Below are positions 22,158 through 29,789 of a DNA stretch of 38,357 bases, one piece after another. The DNA lies in IMG/VR virus record IMGVR_UViG_3300045947_000102, positions 1 to 38,357 of that record, one strand, 5' to 3'. The notes below the pieces were generated by a model. That model saw nothing but the letters and a program-made list of their open reading frames with translations, did no database searches and was not told the origin of the DNA. This stretch comes from a virus. Both the position numbers and the translations under genes were made by a program. Position 1 is the first letter of the stretch; each line of letters opens with the position of its first letter.

Positions 22158-23132
22158 CTACGTCTGCACCCAGGACAGCTCGTCGTTCCCGGCGTCCGTG
22201 TTCGCCCGGGGCTGGAACTCGATCGGCGAGATGAGGTAGCCGTCGCGGTCGGCGTGGCCGACCTTCTTGTACTGGACGTTCGGGTAGGTGTCGCTGATCT
22301 GGTTGTAGTTCGAGCCGCTCGAGGGGAAGGTCCCGGTTGCGATCGAGCCGAGCGTGCCGCCGACCCACTCGTTGAACCAGTTCTTCGTGCCGGCGAGCTC
22401 CTCCTCGACGTCGATGGAGCCCGAGGGATCGCGGCCGGTGATGATCGCGGTCAGCAGCCCCGTCGTCGTGTTCGGGTAGGGGCGGTAGGCGATCTTGTTC
22501 CCCAGGTCGAGCGTCATCGCCTTGATCTTCGGGGTCGCGAAGCCCAGCACCGTGAGGGCGGCGCCGAGGAACGGCGGCTCGACCACGGTCGGGTACGTCG
22601 GCACCAGGAGGGAGACGTCGGTCGGGGTGTTGTAGATGCCGGTGAACTCGAACTCCAGCAGGACCGGCGAGCCGACGGTATAGGTCTTCTTGATGTTCCC
22701 GAGAGCACCGTGGATCAGGTACTGCTTCCCGTCCCGGTAGAGGGCGACGGTGGCGGCGAGCTGCGTGGCCGTGGCCAGGCTCGCCGGCGTCACGGTCGTG
22801 ATCTCGTTCGGGCTGCCGCCGGAGACCGCCGCCACGAGGCCGCAGGAGCGCGCGGGGACGATCCAGTCGGGCAGGTTCCCGGGGTCGGTGGGAGCCGTCG
22901 TCGTGCCCCGCTGGAACATCTTGAAGCTGATCTTCGCCATGCGGGATCCGACGACGAAGCCGCGCTGGGAGGGCGAGGCCGTGAGGGCGTTCCGCGGGAT
23001 CATCTCGGGCTCGGCGTCCCATGTCGGCCGCTCGGTGCAGAGGATGACGTTCGCGGCCGCCAGCGTCTCGGCCGTCCCGGGCACCGCTTCCGCCTTGATG
23101 GCGACTTGACAGCGATCGGCGAGCAGGGGCAT
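22158..23132 (-). CDS. Major tail (tube) protein
   Basis: 324 aa. Located two genes upstream of the tape measure and directly before the tail chaperones, the fixed place of the tube protein. The sequence is beta-rich with Thr/Gly loops (QVAIKAEAVPGTAETLAAANVIL at the N-terminus, then FEFTGIYNTPTDV). It is longer than a minimal tube subunit (150-250 aa), so it may carry an extra surface domain. ATG 23132 is preceded by AGGAGA. Confidence 0.8.
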   Translation of the reverse strand: MPLLADRCQVAIKAEAVPGTAETLAAANVILCTERPTWDAEPEMIPRNALTASPSQRGFVVGSRMAKISFKMFQRGTTTAPTDPGNLPDWIVPARSCGLVAAVSGGSPNEITTVTPASLATATQLAATVALYRDGKQYLIHGALGNIKKTYTVGSPVLLEFEFTGIYNTPTDVSLLVPTYPTVVEPPFLGAALTVLGFATPKIKAMTLDLGNKIAYRPYPNTTTGLLTAIITGRDPSGSIDVEEELAGTKNWFNEWVGGTLGSIATGTFPSSGSNYNQISDTYPNVQYKKVGHADRDGYLISPIEFQPRANTDAGNDELSWVQT

Positions 23133-23141
23133 CGGCGTCTC

Positions 23142-23693
23142 CTATCTGACCTCGGCGCGCTCCACGCGCACGGGGAGCGTGGCGGTCCGGACGATGGCCC
23201 CGCCTTCCTGTTCGGTCTCCGGCCCATAGGTGGCCTCGTCCTGCCACCGGCAGACGGTCCTGGAGCCCGGCGACCCCCACTCCGTCGGGTCGCTCACCGT
23301 CTGCAGCCGTTCCTTCATCACGCAGAGGACCCGGGCGGCGCCGGCAATGTAGCGGTGCAGGATCGCCTGCAGGTCGCGCGGGTTGCTGCCCTGGACGTTC
23401 TGCATCGTCGCGTGGAACATCAGATCGATCCGGTGGCTGGCGGTGATGCGCTGCCCGAAGGTGTCCGGCTTCACGTCGATCGGCAGGCTCGAGACCGTCC
23501 TCGCGCTGAAAGCCGGGTACTCCGGGATGAGCATCCGGTCCCAGTCGTTCCAGTAGAGGATGTCGGGGGTCGTGAGCGAGATCCCGCCGTTCGCCGCCTC
23601 GTAGGCGTCGATGAGATCCAGCTCGGCGGGCAGGTAGTCCTGCAGCACGAGGATGATCCGGCCGACGATCGGGCCCATCAGCCGGATCGCCAT
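23142..23693 (-). CDS. Probable tail terminator / neck protein
   Basis: 183 aa, family not recognised. It lies between the gpG-like completion protein and the tube protein, where tail terminators are found. The N-terminus is helical (VGRIILVLQDYLPAELDLIDAYEA) and the rest strand-rich. TGATG overlap with the preceding gene. The role is inferred from position. Confidence 0.65.
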   Translation of the reverse strand: MAIRLMGPIVGRIILVLQDYLPAELDLIDAYEAANGGISLTTPDILYWNDWDRMLIPEYPAFSARTVSSLPIDVKPDTFGQRITASHRIDLMFHATMQNVQGSNPRDLQAILHRYIAGAARVLCVMKERLQTVSDPTEWGSPGSRTVCRWQDEATYGPETEQEGGAIVRTATLPVRVERAEVR

Positions 23694-24307
23694 CAGGTCG
23701 TCCTCGACAGCCGGCCGGCGCCGCGCAGGAACTGACGGACCCTGGCGATGTACCAGGTCCGGAGGGTCTCCCGCATCTCGGCGAGCTGCGCCTCGCTCTT
23801 CGTCACCATGTCGCGGATGGGGAGGCGCTTGGCTCGGCCGCCGAAGACGCTCCGCGCGAGCGCGGACTGCTTGGGGGCCAGGGACGGGTTCCCCTGGAGG
23901 TGGGCGGCGGCGACCGCGCTCCTGGCGCCGAAGCGGAAGACGCCCAGGACGCCTCGGGGGATGAACTGCTGGATGTAGCCCGGGCCCGTTCCGGTAAAGG
24001 CGGCCTTCATGGCGCCCGAGAGCTGGAGGATCTTGCCGCCCCGGAAGAAGCTCCGCAGGCCCACGTCGAAGAAGCGCTTCGAGGCCGCGGCCCCCGCCTT
24101 GCGGGCGGCATAGCGCTGGCTCAGAGGCGCCCACTTCCCGGCGCCGCCGAGGGCTCCTTCGCTATTGAAGATCGCCTCCTGCTGCTTCCGGTGGGTGCGG
24201 CCGAGTGCGCGCAGGAGCGACGGGTCGTCCATGCGCGCCCCGACGCCGCCGCTGATGTCCCGCAGCCTCCGCAGGGCGTCCCGGTTCGGCACCAGGCGGA
24301 TGTCCAT
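23693..24307 (-). CDS. Virion morphogenesis / tail completion protein (Mu gpG-like)
   Basis: 204 aa. Contains the block GKWAPLSQRYAARKA near 57-71, typical of phage virion morphogenesis proteins (W-x-PLS-x-x-Y-x3-K), followed by LQLSGAMKAAF. These proteins act at head-tail joining. The protein is basic and partly helical. Its start overlaps the upstream connector gene and its stop overlaps the next ATG (TGATG). Confidence 0.75.
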   Translation of the reverse strand: MDIRLVPNRDALRRLRDISGGVGARMDDPSLLRALGRTHRKQQEAIFNSEGALGGAGKWAPLSQRYAARKAGAAASKRFFDVGLRSFFRGGKILQLSGAMKAAFTGTGPGYIQQFIPRGVLGVFRFGARSAVAAAHLQGNPSLAPKQSALARSVFGGRAKRLPIRDMVTKSEAQLAEMRETLRTWYIARVRQFLRGAGRLSRTT

Positions 24308-25134
24308 TAGAAGAGCGTCCCCATGCCGATCTGGATCCCGGTGTCGACAGCCTGGACCGCCGGAGCCGCCTGTGTGTCACCGCTCAGGATGTGGTCCGTG
24401 GCGAGGCTGGCGTTCTGCATCACTTCCTTCTCGATGAGGCCGACCGACTCGGTCACGAAGCCAGGCTGGGAGCCGCCGACGTAGTCGGTCCAGAGCTTCA
24501 TGTACAGGTCGATCCGGTCCGATTTCGACGGCTGCACCCGCATCTGCTGCGCGATGGTGTAGTCGAGGGCGGCGCCGATCGCGTTCGCGTCCCGGAGCAT
24601 GTCCTGCAGGCGCGGGTAGGACGCCACCGTCGCCGGCGTCACGTCCAGGCCGTTCCGGACGCAGAGCGACATGAGGATCGCGGCCCTGGTCTCCGCGAAG
24701 GCGGCCGTCTCCAGGTCGGTCGGGTTCGTCGTCGTGTCGATCGCGAACTGCAGCCACCTTTCGACGTCCTGCTCGGAGCAGAAGGCGTTCGTGAAGGACG
24801 GGACGAAGACGGCGCCGGCGGGCACGACGACCCAGCGGAAGTCGTAGACCCGGCCCATCGCCAGTGGGTCCAGCTCCTTCAGGTGCAGGATGTACAGGCC
24901 GTTGTTCTGCGGCGTGACCGTGATCGCGTAGTGCCCGGAGACGGACGTCTCGGCCAGGGCGACGACCTCGCTCGAGGCGACGAAGGTCGCTCCGCTCTGG
25001 CGCCGCAGGCTCAGCTTGAAGTCGGCGTTCGTGAACCCGCCGGCGCCGGATCCTCCGGTCAGGCCCCCGAGCGGATCGGAGTTGAAGTCGAGGACGACCC
25101 ACTCGTCGACGATCTGGCTGCCCGCGATGTACAT
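24307..25134 (-). CDS. Head-tail connector / adaptor protein
   Basis: 275 aa, unrecognised by strong motif. Its first part is strand-rich (VDEWVVLDFNSDPL...FKLSLRRQSGATFVASSEV) and its second part helical (FAETRAAILMSLCVRNGLD, LRDANAIGAALDYTIAQQM), compatible with head completion or adaptor proteins. Position between capsid genes and the gpG-like protein supports a connector role. Confidence 0.55.
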   Translation of the reverse strand: MYIAGSQIVDEWVVLDFNSDPLGGLTGGSGAGGFTNADFKLSLRRQSGATFVASSEVVALAETSVSGHYAITVTPQNNGLYILHLKELDPLAMGRVYDFRWVVVPAGAVFVPSFTNAFCSEQDVERWLQFAIDTTTNPTDLETAAFAETRAAILMSLCVRNGLDVTPATVASYPRLQDMLRDANAIGAALDYTIAQQMRVQPSKSDRIDLYMKLWTDYVGGSQPGFVTESVGLIEKEVMQNASLATDHILSGDTQAAPAVQAVDTGIQIGMGTLF

Positions 25135-26090
25135 CAGGCCATCCCCTGCGTCGATGAGAACGGCGCGTAGTTGTGCGGCTCGTCGTAGGACAGGTTCCCG
25201 GACAGGAGAGTCAGGCGAGCGCCCCCTCCTGCGGACTGCTGGCGCACGCAGCCCTCGAGGCCCAGAAGGTCGCCCGCGGCCCAGGGCGCTCCCGTAAGCG
25301 GGTTGACGCTGAACGTCCGCTCCGCGACGGAGTAGGCAGCGCTCGGGGTGAACAGGCTGGCGCTGTAGCCCTGGATGCCGCCGCGGCTCAGGCCGATCTG
25401 GAGGATGGGGTTCCCGGTGTCGATCTTGGCGCCCGCTCTCACGATGACGGCACTCGGGATCAGCCCCTCGGCCATCTGGAACAGCGGGAAGGAGACGATG
25501 CACTCCGTCAGCAGGAGCACCGGCCGCAGCTCGATCATCGTGACCCGGGGAGACGACGGGGCGACGACGGTGTCGAACTGGACGCAGGTCTGGAGTGCCG
25601 CGATCTTGTCCATCGTCCAGGGCAGGCCGTCGCTCGGATCCGTCGCCCACTCCGAGTCGTTGGTGAAGTAGCCCGGGGCGTCGAAGGTGAAGGGGCTGTC
25701 GAAGTACCGGACGCCGCCGATCGTGAGGCCCACCTTGCCGACGTCGCCGTTGCCGTCCGGGTCCGTCGCGACCCAGCGCACCCGGAGGGCACCGATAGAG
25801 GTGCCGGCTGGGAGCACGGACGAGATGGACTGGTGCGAGAAGTCCTGCGGGGTGCCCTGGACGAAGGAGACGAAGGTCGTGTCCCCGTCGTCGGTGGCCA
25901 GGGCCGCCGTCAGGCAGGTCAAGGAGACAGCGGAGCCGAGAACGTTCTGCATCAGGACGTAGCTCGCGTCGCCGTCGTGGGTCGTGCCATCCGAGTCGTC
26001 CACGGCCTCGAAGGGCAGAGTCGCCCCCACGAGCGAGGTATAGGTCGCCAGGCTCCCGTTGCCCTGGACGGTCAGATCGAGTGACGGCAT
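25134..26090 (-). CDS. Structural protein of unknown role (head-associated)
   Basis: 318 aa, beta-rich, without signal peptide or known motif (PSLDLTVQGNGSLATYTSLVG at the start; IGGVRYFDSPFTFDAPGYFT in the middle). It stands between the major capsid and the connector, and could be a head fibre or decoration protein, or part of the neck. ATG 26090 is used; the frame is open upstream into the hairpin region, but a start there would cross the stems. Confidence 0.6.
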   Translation of the reverse strand: MPSLDLTVQGNGSLATYTSLVGATLPFEAVDDSDGTTHDGDASYVLMQNVLGSAVSLTCLTAALATDDGDTTFVSFVQGTPQDFSHQSISSVLPAGTSIGALRVRWVATDPDGNGDVGKVGLTIGGVRYFDSPFTFDAPGYFTNDSEWATDPSDGLPWTMDKIAALQTCVQFDTVVAPSSPRVTMIELRPVLLLTECIVSFPLFQMAEGLIPSAVIVRAGAKIDTGNPILQIGLSRGGIQGYSASLFTPSAAYSVAERTFSVNPLTGAPWAAGDLLGLEGCVRQQSAGGGARLTLLSGNLSYDEPHNYAPFSSTQGMA

Positions 26091-26109
26091 CTCGTGTTCC
26101 CGGCCCCGA

Positions 26110-26148
26110 GGGGCCCTGGGCGGAGAAGGACGCCACGCCCAGGGCCCC
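26110..26148 (-). terminator. 13-bp perfect hairpin after the major capsid gene
   Basis: GGGGCCCTGGGCG (26110-26122) pairs perfectly with 26136-26148 around a 13-base loop. It is very stable but lacks a T run. It can reduce transcription into the downstream tail genes or protect the 3' end of the capsid message. Confidence 0.6.
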
Positions 26149-26154
26149 AAGAGG

Positions 26155-26174
26155 GAGGGGGCCGCAGCCCCCTC
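26155..26174 (-). terminator. 8-bp hairpin directly after the major capsid stop
   Basis: GAGGGGGC-loop-GCCCCCTC, with a four-base loop, begins seven bases after the capsid stop codon. Together with the larger stem-loop 7 bases further on it makes a tandem hairpin block between capsid and downstream genes. It probably shapes relative expression rather than ending transcription. Confidence 0.55.
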
Positions 26175-26180
26175 AGAGGA

Positions 26181-27146
26181 CTAGGTCACGATGTGACACT
26201 GCACGGCGTGCCACTGCCACGGGATGAACGCCAGGGCCGCCCAGGAGCGCGTGAAGCCCCAGCCGTTGTTCCAGTCATCCGAGGAGTCGTCGCCGATGTT
26301 CGTGTTGAACTGGAAGTCCTCCAGTACGATCCGCGCCATCGCGTACTCCATGGCGTCGGCCGCGAACACGAAGATCCGGTCCATCGTGCCGCTCGGAAGA
26401 CCTGTCGTGGTGGCGTAGGCCGACCCGATCACCTCGACCTTGCCGCGGAAGACCCCCGTCCCGCCGGAGCTGTCCACGGCCTGGTTCGACATGTTCGCGT
26501 CGGTGATGCGCACGAACGGGATCTCCATCGGAGGCGGGCAGAGGACCACGAAGCGGTCCACGCCCTCGTTCAGAGGAGTCCCCTGGTCGTCCACCATGAT
26601 CCGCATCTGACCGATGGCGGATGCGAGCATGAGCTCGGCTTCCGCCCCGGTCGGGATGTAGTTCGTGTTGATGTTGGCGCCCGTGACGAGGTTGCTCTGG
26701 TTCGACCCCGACTCCGGGTGCGCGGTGCTCAGGAGCGGCACGCCGTCGTACCCGTTGATCGTCGTGCTGATGAGGGCCTGGCAGAAGAGACGATCCAGGC
26801 CCTTCATCGCCTTGGCCGCCGTCTGCCGGGTCTTGGCCTGCACCTCGGCGGGATGGCTGACCGCGACGATGCGCCGCCACGGGATGGTCTGCTCGTACTC
26901 CGCGACGGTGCCCCGCACTTCCCAGTCCTTCAGCGCCACGGGCTGGCGCACGCCGCCGCCCGAGACACCCGACAGCTGCCGGATCTCGGGAACCGATCCG
27001 AAGCTCGGGAAGATGGTGGTGATCTCCGTGACTGTCTTGTCCATCGCGAGCTTCGGGTAGAAGCGGTTCTTCTCCGCTCGCTCGACGGCCTCGAAGAAGT
27101 CGATCTGGAGGATGTCCTGCGTGAGAGAGGCGTTCAGAGGCCACAT
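26181..27146 (-). CDS. Major capsid protein, Mu T-like
   Basis: 321 aa. Sequence features match Mu-type major head subunits (gpT family): an N-terminal helical part (LQIDFFEAVERAEKNRFYPKLAM), a block around 75-125 (VRGTVAEYEQTIPWRRI...RQTAAKAMKGLDRLFCQAL), NGYDGVPLLSTAHPESGS near 132-149 and a C-terminal strand region. It is placed after the protease/scaffold and decoration genes as in Mu-like heads. AGGAGA precedes ATG 27146. The shell has an HK97-type fold by family. Confidence 0.85.
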   Translation of the reverse strand: MWPLNASLTQDILQIDFFEAVERAEKNRFYPKLAMDKTVTEITTIFPSFGSVPEIRQLSGVSGGGVRQPVALKDWEVRGTVAEYEQTIPWRRIVAVSHPAEVQAKTRQTAAKAMKGLDRLFCQALISTTINGYDGVPLLSTAHPESGSNQSNLVTGANINTNYIPTGAEAELMLASAIGQMRIMVDDQGTPLNEGVDRFVVLCPPPMEIPFVRITDANMSNQAVDSSGGTGVFRGKVEVIGSAYATTTGLPSGTMDRIFVFAADAMEYAMARIVLEDFQFNTNIGDDSSDDWNNGWGFTRSWAALAFIPWQWHAVQCHIVT

Positions 27147-27159
27147 GGTCGGAGTCTCC

Positions 27160-27615
27160 TTACGCCGTCTCGGCGACGACGGCCTTCTGGCGCTGATCGA
27201 CGTAACCGCTGACAGCGGTCACTTCGATGGCGACGATCCGGCCGAATGCGGACGTGTTCCCGGCGGCGGTCGCCGTGAGGTCCACGGGGTTGTCGGAGTT
27301 GAGCAGCGCGTACAGCAGCGCCAGCCCGGTGGCGGTCGCGATCGCGGCGACACCCGTCAGCCAGACCGTCCCCGTGTAGCAGGGGATGATGTGGGACGAG
27401 GCGCCGGTCGAGGTCGTGCGCTTCTCGACGATGCCGAACGGGATGTCGGTCGTGACCCCGTTCGTCACCTTGATCAGCAGGCCGGCCCCGACCGCGGTCG
27501 TGGCGATGGCGCCACGATAGAACTCGTCCGCGCCGGAGACGGCGGCTTCGATGGTGTGCTCGCTGCCGAGCTGTGTCGCTCGCCAGCCGTGGAAGTTGTC
27601 GGCCAGAGCGGCCAT
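27160..27615 (-). CDS. Head decoration protein (DUF2190-like)
   Basis: 151 aa, rich in Ala/Thr/Val beta strands (GAGLLIKVTNGVTTDIPFGIVEK, LALLYALLNSD) and small. The position between the Mu I-like scaffold/protease and the capsid gene, and the composition, match decoration proteins of the DUF2190 type that stabilise the capsid from outside. Confidence 0.7.
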   Translation of the reverse strand: MAALADNFHGWRATQLGSEHTIEAAVSGADEFYRGAIATTAVGAGLLIKVTNGVTTDIPFGIVEKRTTSTGASSHIIPCYTGTVWLTGVAAIATATGLALLYALLNSDNPVDLTATAAGNTSAFGRIVAIEVTAVSGYVDQRQKAVVAETA

Positions 27616-27618
27616 TGG

Positions 27619-28722
27619 CTATCCCTTCTGCGCGGCTGCCTTGCGCCGCTTGAACTCGGTGTAGGTGGCTGCACCACGCACCTTCGCGAGGAGCTCGGGG
27701 TTCTGTCCACGGGCGCGGATTTGCTCCTGCTGCTCGGGCGTGTAGCCGGAGGCGCCGTCCTCCAGGGGCGATCCCGTGGAGAACGCGCGCCGCATCTCGG
27801 TCTTGGGGAACGTCTTGAGGGCGAACGTCAGCTTGCCCATGTCACCCTCGAAGAGGCTGTTCTTGAACCAGGCGAGGGTCAGGGCGTCCGAGCGGTCGTC
27901 GCCGCCCTCGAAGCCCTTCACCTTGTCGCGGCTGAACTGGCCGCGGTCGACTCCGAGCGAGACGAGCTCGCGGATCTTCCCGGCCAGAACCTGGCGCTGG
28001 AGGCTCTTGTTCTCCTTGAGGGCCAGCTCGAGGTCGGAGTTCTTCTGCCGCTCCTTCAGCTCGCGCTGCAGGTCCTCGTTCGACTCGGCGAGGGAGTCGA
28101 TCTGCTTCTTCGCCTCGGCGAGCAGACCCTGCGCGGCCTCGAGGTCCTCCTTCAGGGTCAGGGTGTCGGTGTCCTTCGCGGGCTCGGCCTCGGCGGCCGG
28201 AGCTGCCTTCTTGTCCTTGTCGGCCACGGGGGCCTCCTTCGCAGCGGTGAGGTAGAGCAGCGACGGCCGTCCGCTTGTCCGGGCACGCGCCGCGAGATTG
28301 GTGTCAGCGAAGAAACCGGCGTTCGTGTAAAGGAGATGGTCGAGACGCCAGCCGACATCGTTCCCGTGCAGATCGGGAGGCTGATAAGCACCGATCGAGC
28401 AGTTGCGGAAGGTGTCGGAACTCACCGCGATCGCCGCCTCGCCGATGAACTTGAGGCGCGTGGCGACGAGGTCCGTCCCGACCCGCTTGATCCCCTCGAC
28501 CCATCCGTCCGCTGGCCTGTCGGCGCGCTCCGGACCGAGAGCGTGATCGCCGCGGAATAGGATCGGCACCTGTCTCGGGTGTTTGGTGAAGTTCTCCACC
28601 ATCTGGTCGATGTCCGTGACCGTGATGTCGAACTCCTGCTCGCCATTGATGAAGTTCTTCCCGGCGTGGGCGATGACGACGTTGTCCTTGTAGACGACGA
28701 TCGGATTCGTCGGATCAGGCAT
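27619..28722 (-). CDS. Head maturation protease and scaffold, Mu I-like
   Basis: 367 aa. The N-terminal about 150 residues (VTDIDQMVENFTKHPRQVPILFRGDH ... WRLDHLLYTNAGFFA) resemble the Mu gpI protease domain. A low-complexity Ala/Lys/Glu stretch follows (about 170-185), then a long coiled coil (about 190-260, LAEAKKQIDSLAESNEDLQREL) as in scaffold segments that are cleaved away after prohead assembly. The ATG overlaps the end of the preceding small gene by eight bases (ATGCCTGA). Confidence 0.8.
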   Translation of the reverse strand: MPDPTNPIVVYKDNVVIAHAGKNFINGEQEFDITVTDIDQMVENFTKHPRQVPILFRGDHALGPERADRPADGWVEGIKRVGTDLVATRLKFIGEAAIAVSSDTFRNCSIGAYQPPDLHGNDVGWRLDHLLYTNAGFFADTNLAARARTSGRPSLLYLTAAKEAPVADKDKKAAPAAEAEPAKDTDTLTLKEDLEAAQGLLAEAKKQIDSLAESNEDLQRELKERQKNSDLELALKENKSLQRQVLAGKIRELVSLGVDRGQFSRDKVKGFEGGDDRSDALTLAWFKNSLFEGDMGKLTFALKTFPKTEMRRAFSTGSPLEDGASGYTPEQQEQIRARGQNPELLAKVRGAATYTEFKRRKAAAQKG

Positions 28723-28948
28723 GGGTCAACCCGTAGAGACACTGAGCGCAGACGGCGTCGAGCGTCTCGTAGCGGAAGCCTCCGAAGGGATGCCAGGACT
28801 CGCGGTACTGGGTCCGGACGGGGTTCTGTGGTGTCGCTTCGCGGTTGCAGCGGAAGCACAGGGGTGCTCTCGGGCGCATCCCGGCCGCAGCCCTGTCGTC
28901 CGGCGTCATCTCCTTCGGCTTCGGGATGCTCGTGAAGATCTGGATCAT
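28715..28948 (-). CDS. Small Cys-rich protein in the head operon
   Basis: 77 aa with CFRCN near residue 31 and CAQC near 67, a typical CxxC...CxxC zinc-ribbon spacing. Not recognised as a virion protein. ATGA overlap with the head morphogenesis gene. Confidence 0.65.
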   Translation of the reverse strand: MIQIFTSIPKPKEMTPDDRAAAGMRPRAPLCFRCNREATPQNPVRTQYRESWHPFGGFRYETLDAVCAQCLYGLTHA

Positions 28949-29412
28949 GCCGCGCTCCGGTAGAGGTAGAGGCCGCGGCACTGCTCCCGCCCGTCGCACT
29001 TGTTGGGCGGCATGTTCTCGAAATACTCGGGGCTGTTGAACTGATAGACCGTGCCGTCGAGGGCCTTGCAGGGATCGCAGGTGTTGGCGTCCAGGACCTC
29101 GCTCCGGACGACCTCGCCGATCTCTCCGGCGCGCGCCTGCGCCTCGAGGTTTCTCCCGAGAGAGAACGCCTCGTGCGTGGCCTCCCGGCCCGCGCGCTCG
29201 ATGGGGACGTCGAACTCGTCCTTCAGGCCGTCGGCGACGGCATCGGCCAGGGCATCGCCTTCGAGGCCCTGCTGCTGCAAGTCGGTCAGGAGCTGCGCGG
29301 TTCTGTTCTGGAGGCGGGTGTAGAAGTCCGAGAGGTCTACCTCGACCCGGACGCGGATCGCTTCATTCGTGACTGAGGGAGCCCTGGGTCCCTGGGGCGG
29401 TTGCTGTGCCAC
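28945..29412 (-). CDS. Head morphogenesis protein, Mu F / SPP1 gp7-like C-terminal part
   Basis: 155 aa, much shorter than usual (about 250-400 aa). The C-terminal block DANTCDPCKALDGTVYQFNSPEY followed by a Cys is the Cys/Asp signature of Mu F / SPP1 gp7 minor head proteins, and the N-terminal part is a helix (LQNRTAQLLTDLQQQGLEG). The usual N-terminal domain is missing; a small frame just upstream (29529-29789) may supply it or be its remnant. GTG start. Confidence 0.7.
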   Translation of the reverse strand: MAQQPPQGPRAPSVTNEAIRVRVEVDLSDFYTRLQNRTAQLLTDLQQQGLEGDALADAVADGLKDEFDVPIERAGREATHEAFSLGRNLEAQARAGEIGEVVRSEVLDANTCDPCKALDGTVYQFNSPEYFENMPPNKCDGREQCRGLYLYRSAA

Positions 29413-29432
29413 GTCCCCGCTCTTTCCAGGGC

Positions 29433-29486
29433 CAACAAAAAACCGGCCCTGCGGGTTTGTGGCCCCACAAGGCCGGTCGTTTGTTG
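29433..29486. terminator. Strong bidirectional terminator
   Basis: Long inverted repeat: ACCGGCC (29442-29448) pairs with GGCCGGT (29471-29477), outer arms CAACAAA and TTTGTTG pair further, and an inner TTGTGG/CCACAA hairpin fills the loop. On the minus strand the GC stem is followed by six T (opposite the A run 29436-29441), a classical intrinsic terminator. It stands inside the head operon, so readthrough or antitermination is needed to express the capsid genes. Confidence 0.8.
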
Positions 29487-29528
29487 CCTGTCAGAGCCGG
29501 GTCCGGAGCGACCTTCGCCGGCGGCGCG

Positions 29529-29789
29529 CTACTGTCTCCCCAACTCCTGCTGGACCTGGCCGCGCCCGAAGAGCTTGGCGCGATCGAGCGTCTCCAGGAG
29601 CTTCATCCCCGCCTGTCGGCGGTACCGGAAGACGCTAGATGTTGGGGCCAATACGGTCCTCACGTCAAGACCTTGAGCGATCTGGCCCTTCAACTGCGCG
29701 ATCTCCTTGTCCTTGAACTCCTGCATCGTGGCCGAGTACCGGGCCTCCAGGGAGTCGAGCGTCAGCTCGATCTCAGCCAGGGCCAGCAC
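29529..29789 (-). CDS. Small helical protein, or -1 extension of the portal
   Basis: 86 aa from GTG 29789, with GAGGAG six bases upstream. It overlaps the end of the portal gene and is helical (LDSLEARYSATMQEFKDKEIAQLKG, LLETLDRAKLFGRGQVQQEL). The same frame is open upstream to an A9 run in the portal gene, where a -1 slip would fuse it to the portal (...EKKNSGRQPTDEERRVLALAEIE). The text resembles the linker between Mu-like portal and F proteins. It may be an independent gene, a slippage extension, or a genuine C-terminus broken by an indel. Confidence 0.6.
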   Translation of the reverse strand: MLALAEIELTLDSLEARYSATMQEFKDKEIAQLKGQIAQGLDVRTVLAPTSSVFRYRRQAGMKLLETLDRAKLFGRGQVQQELGRQ

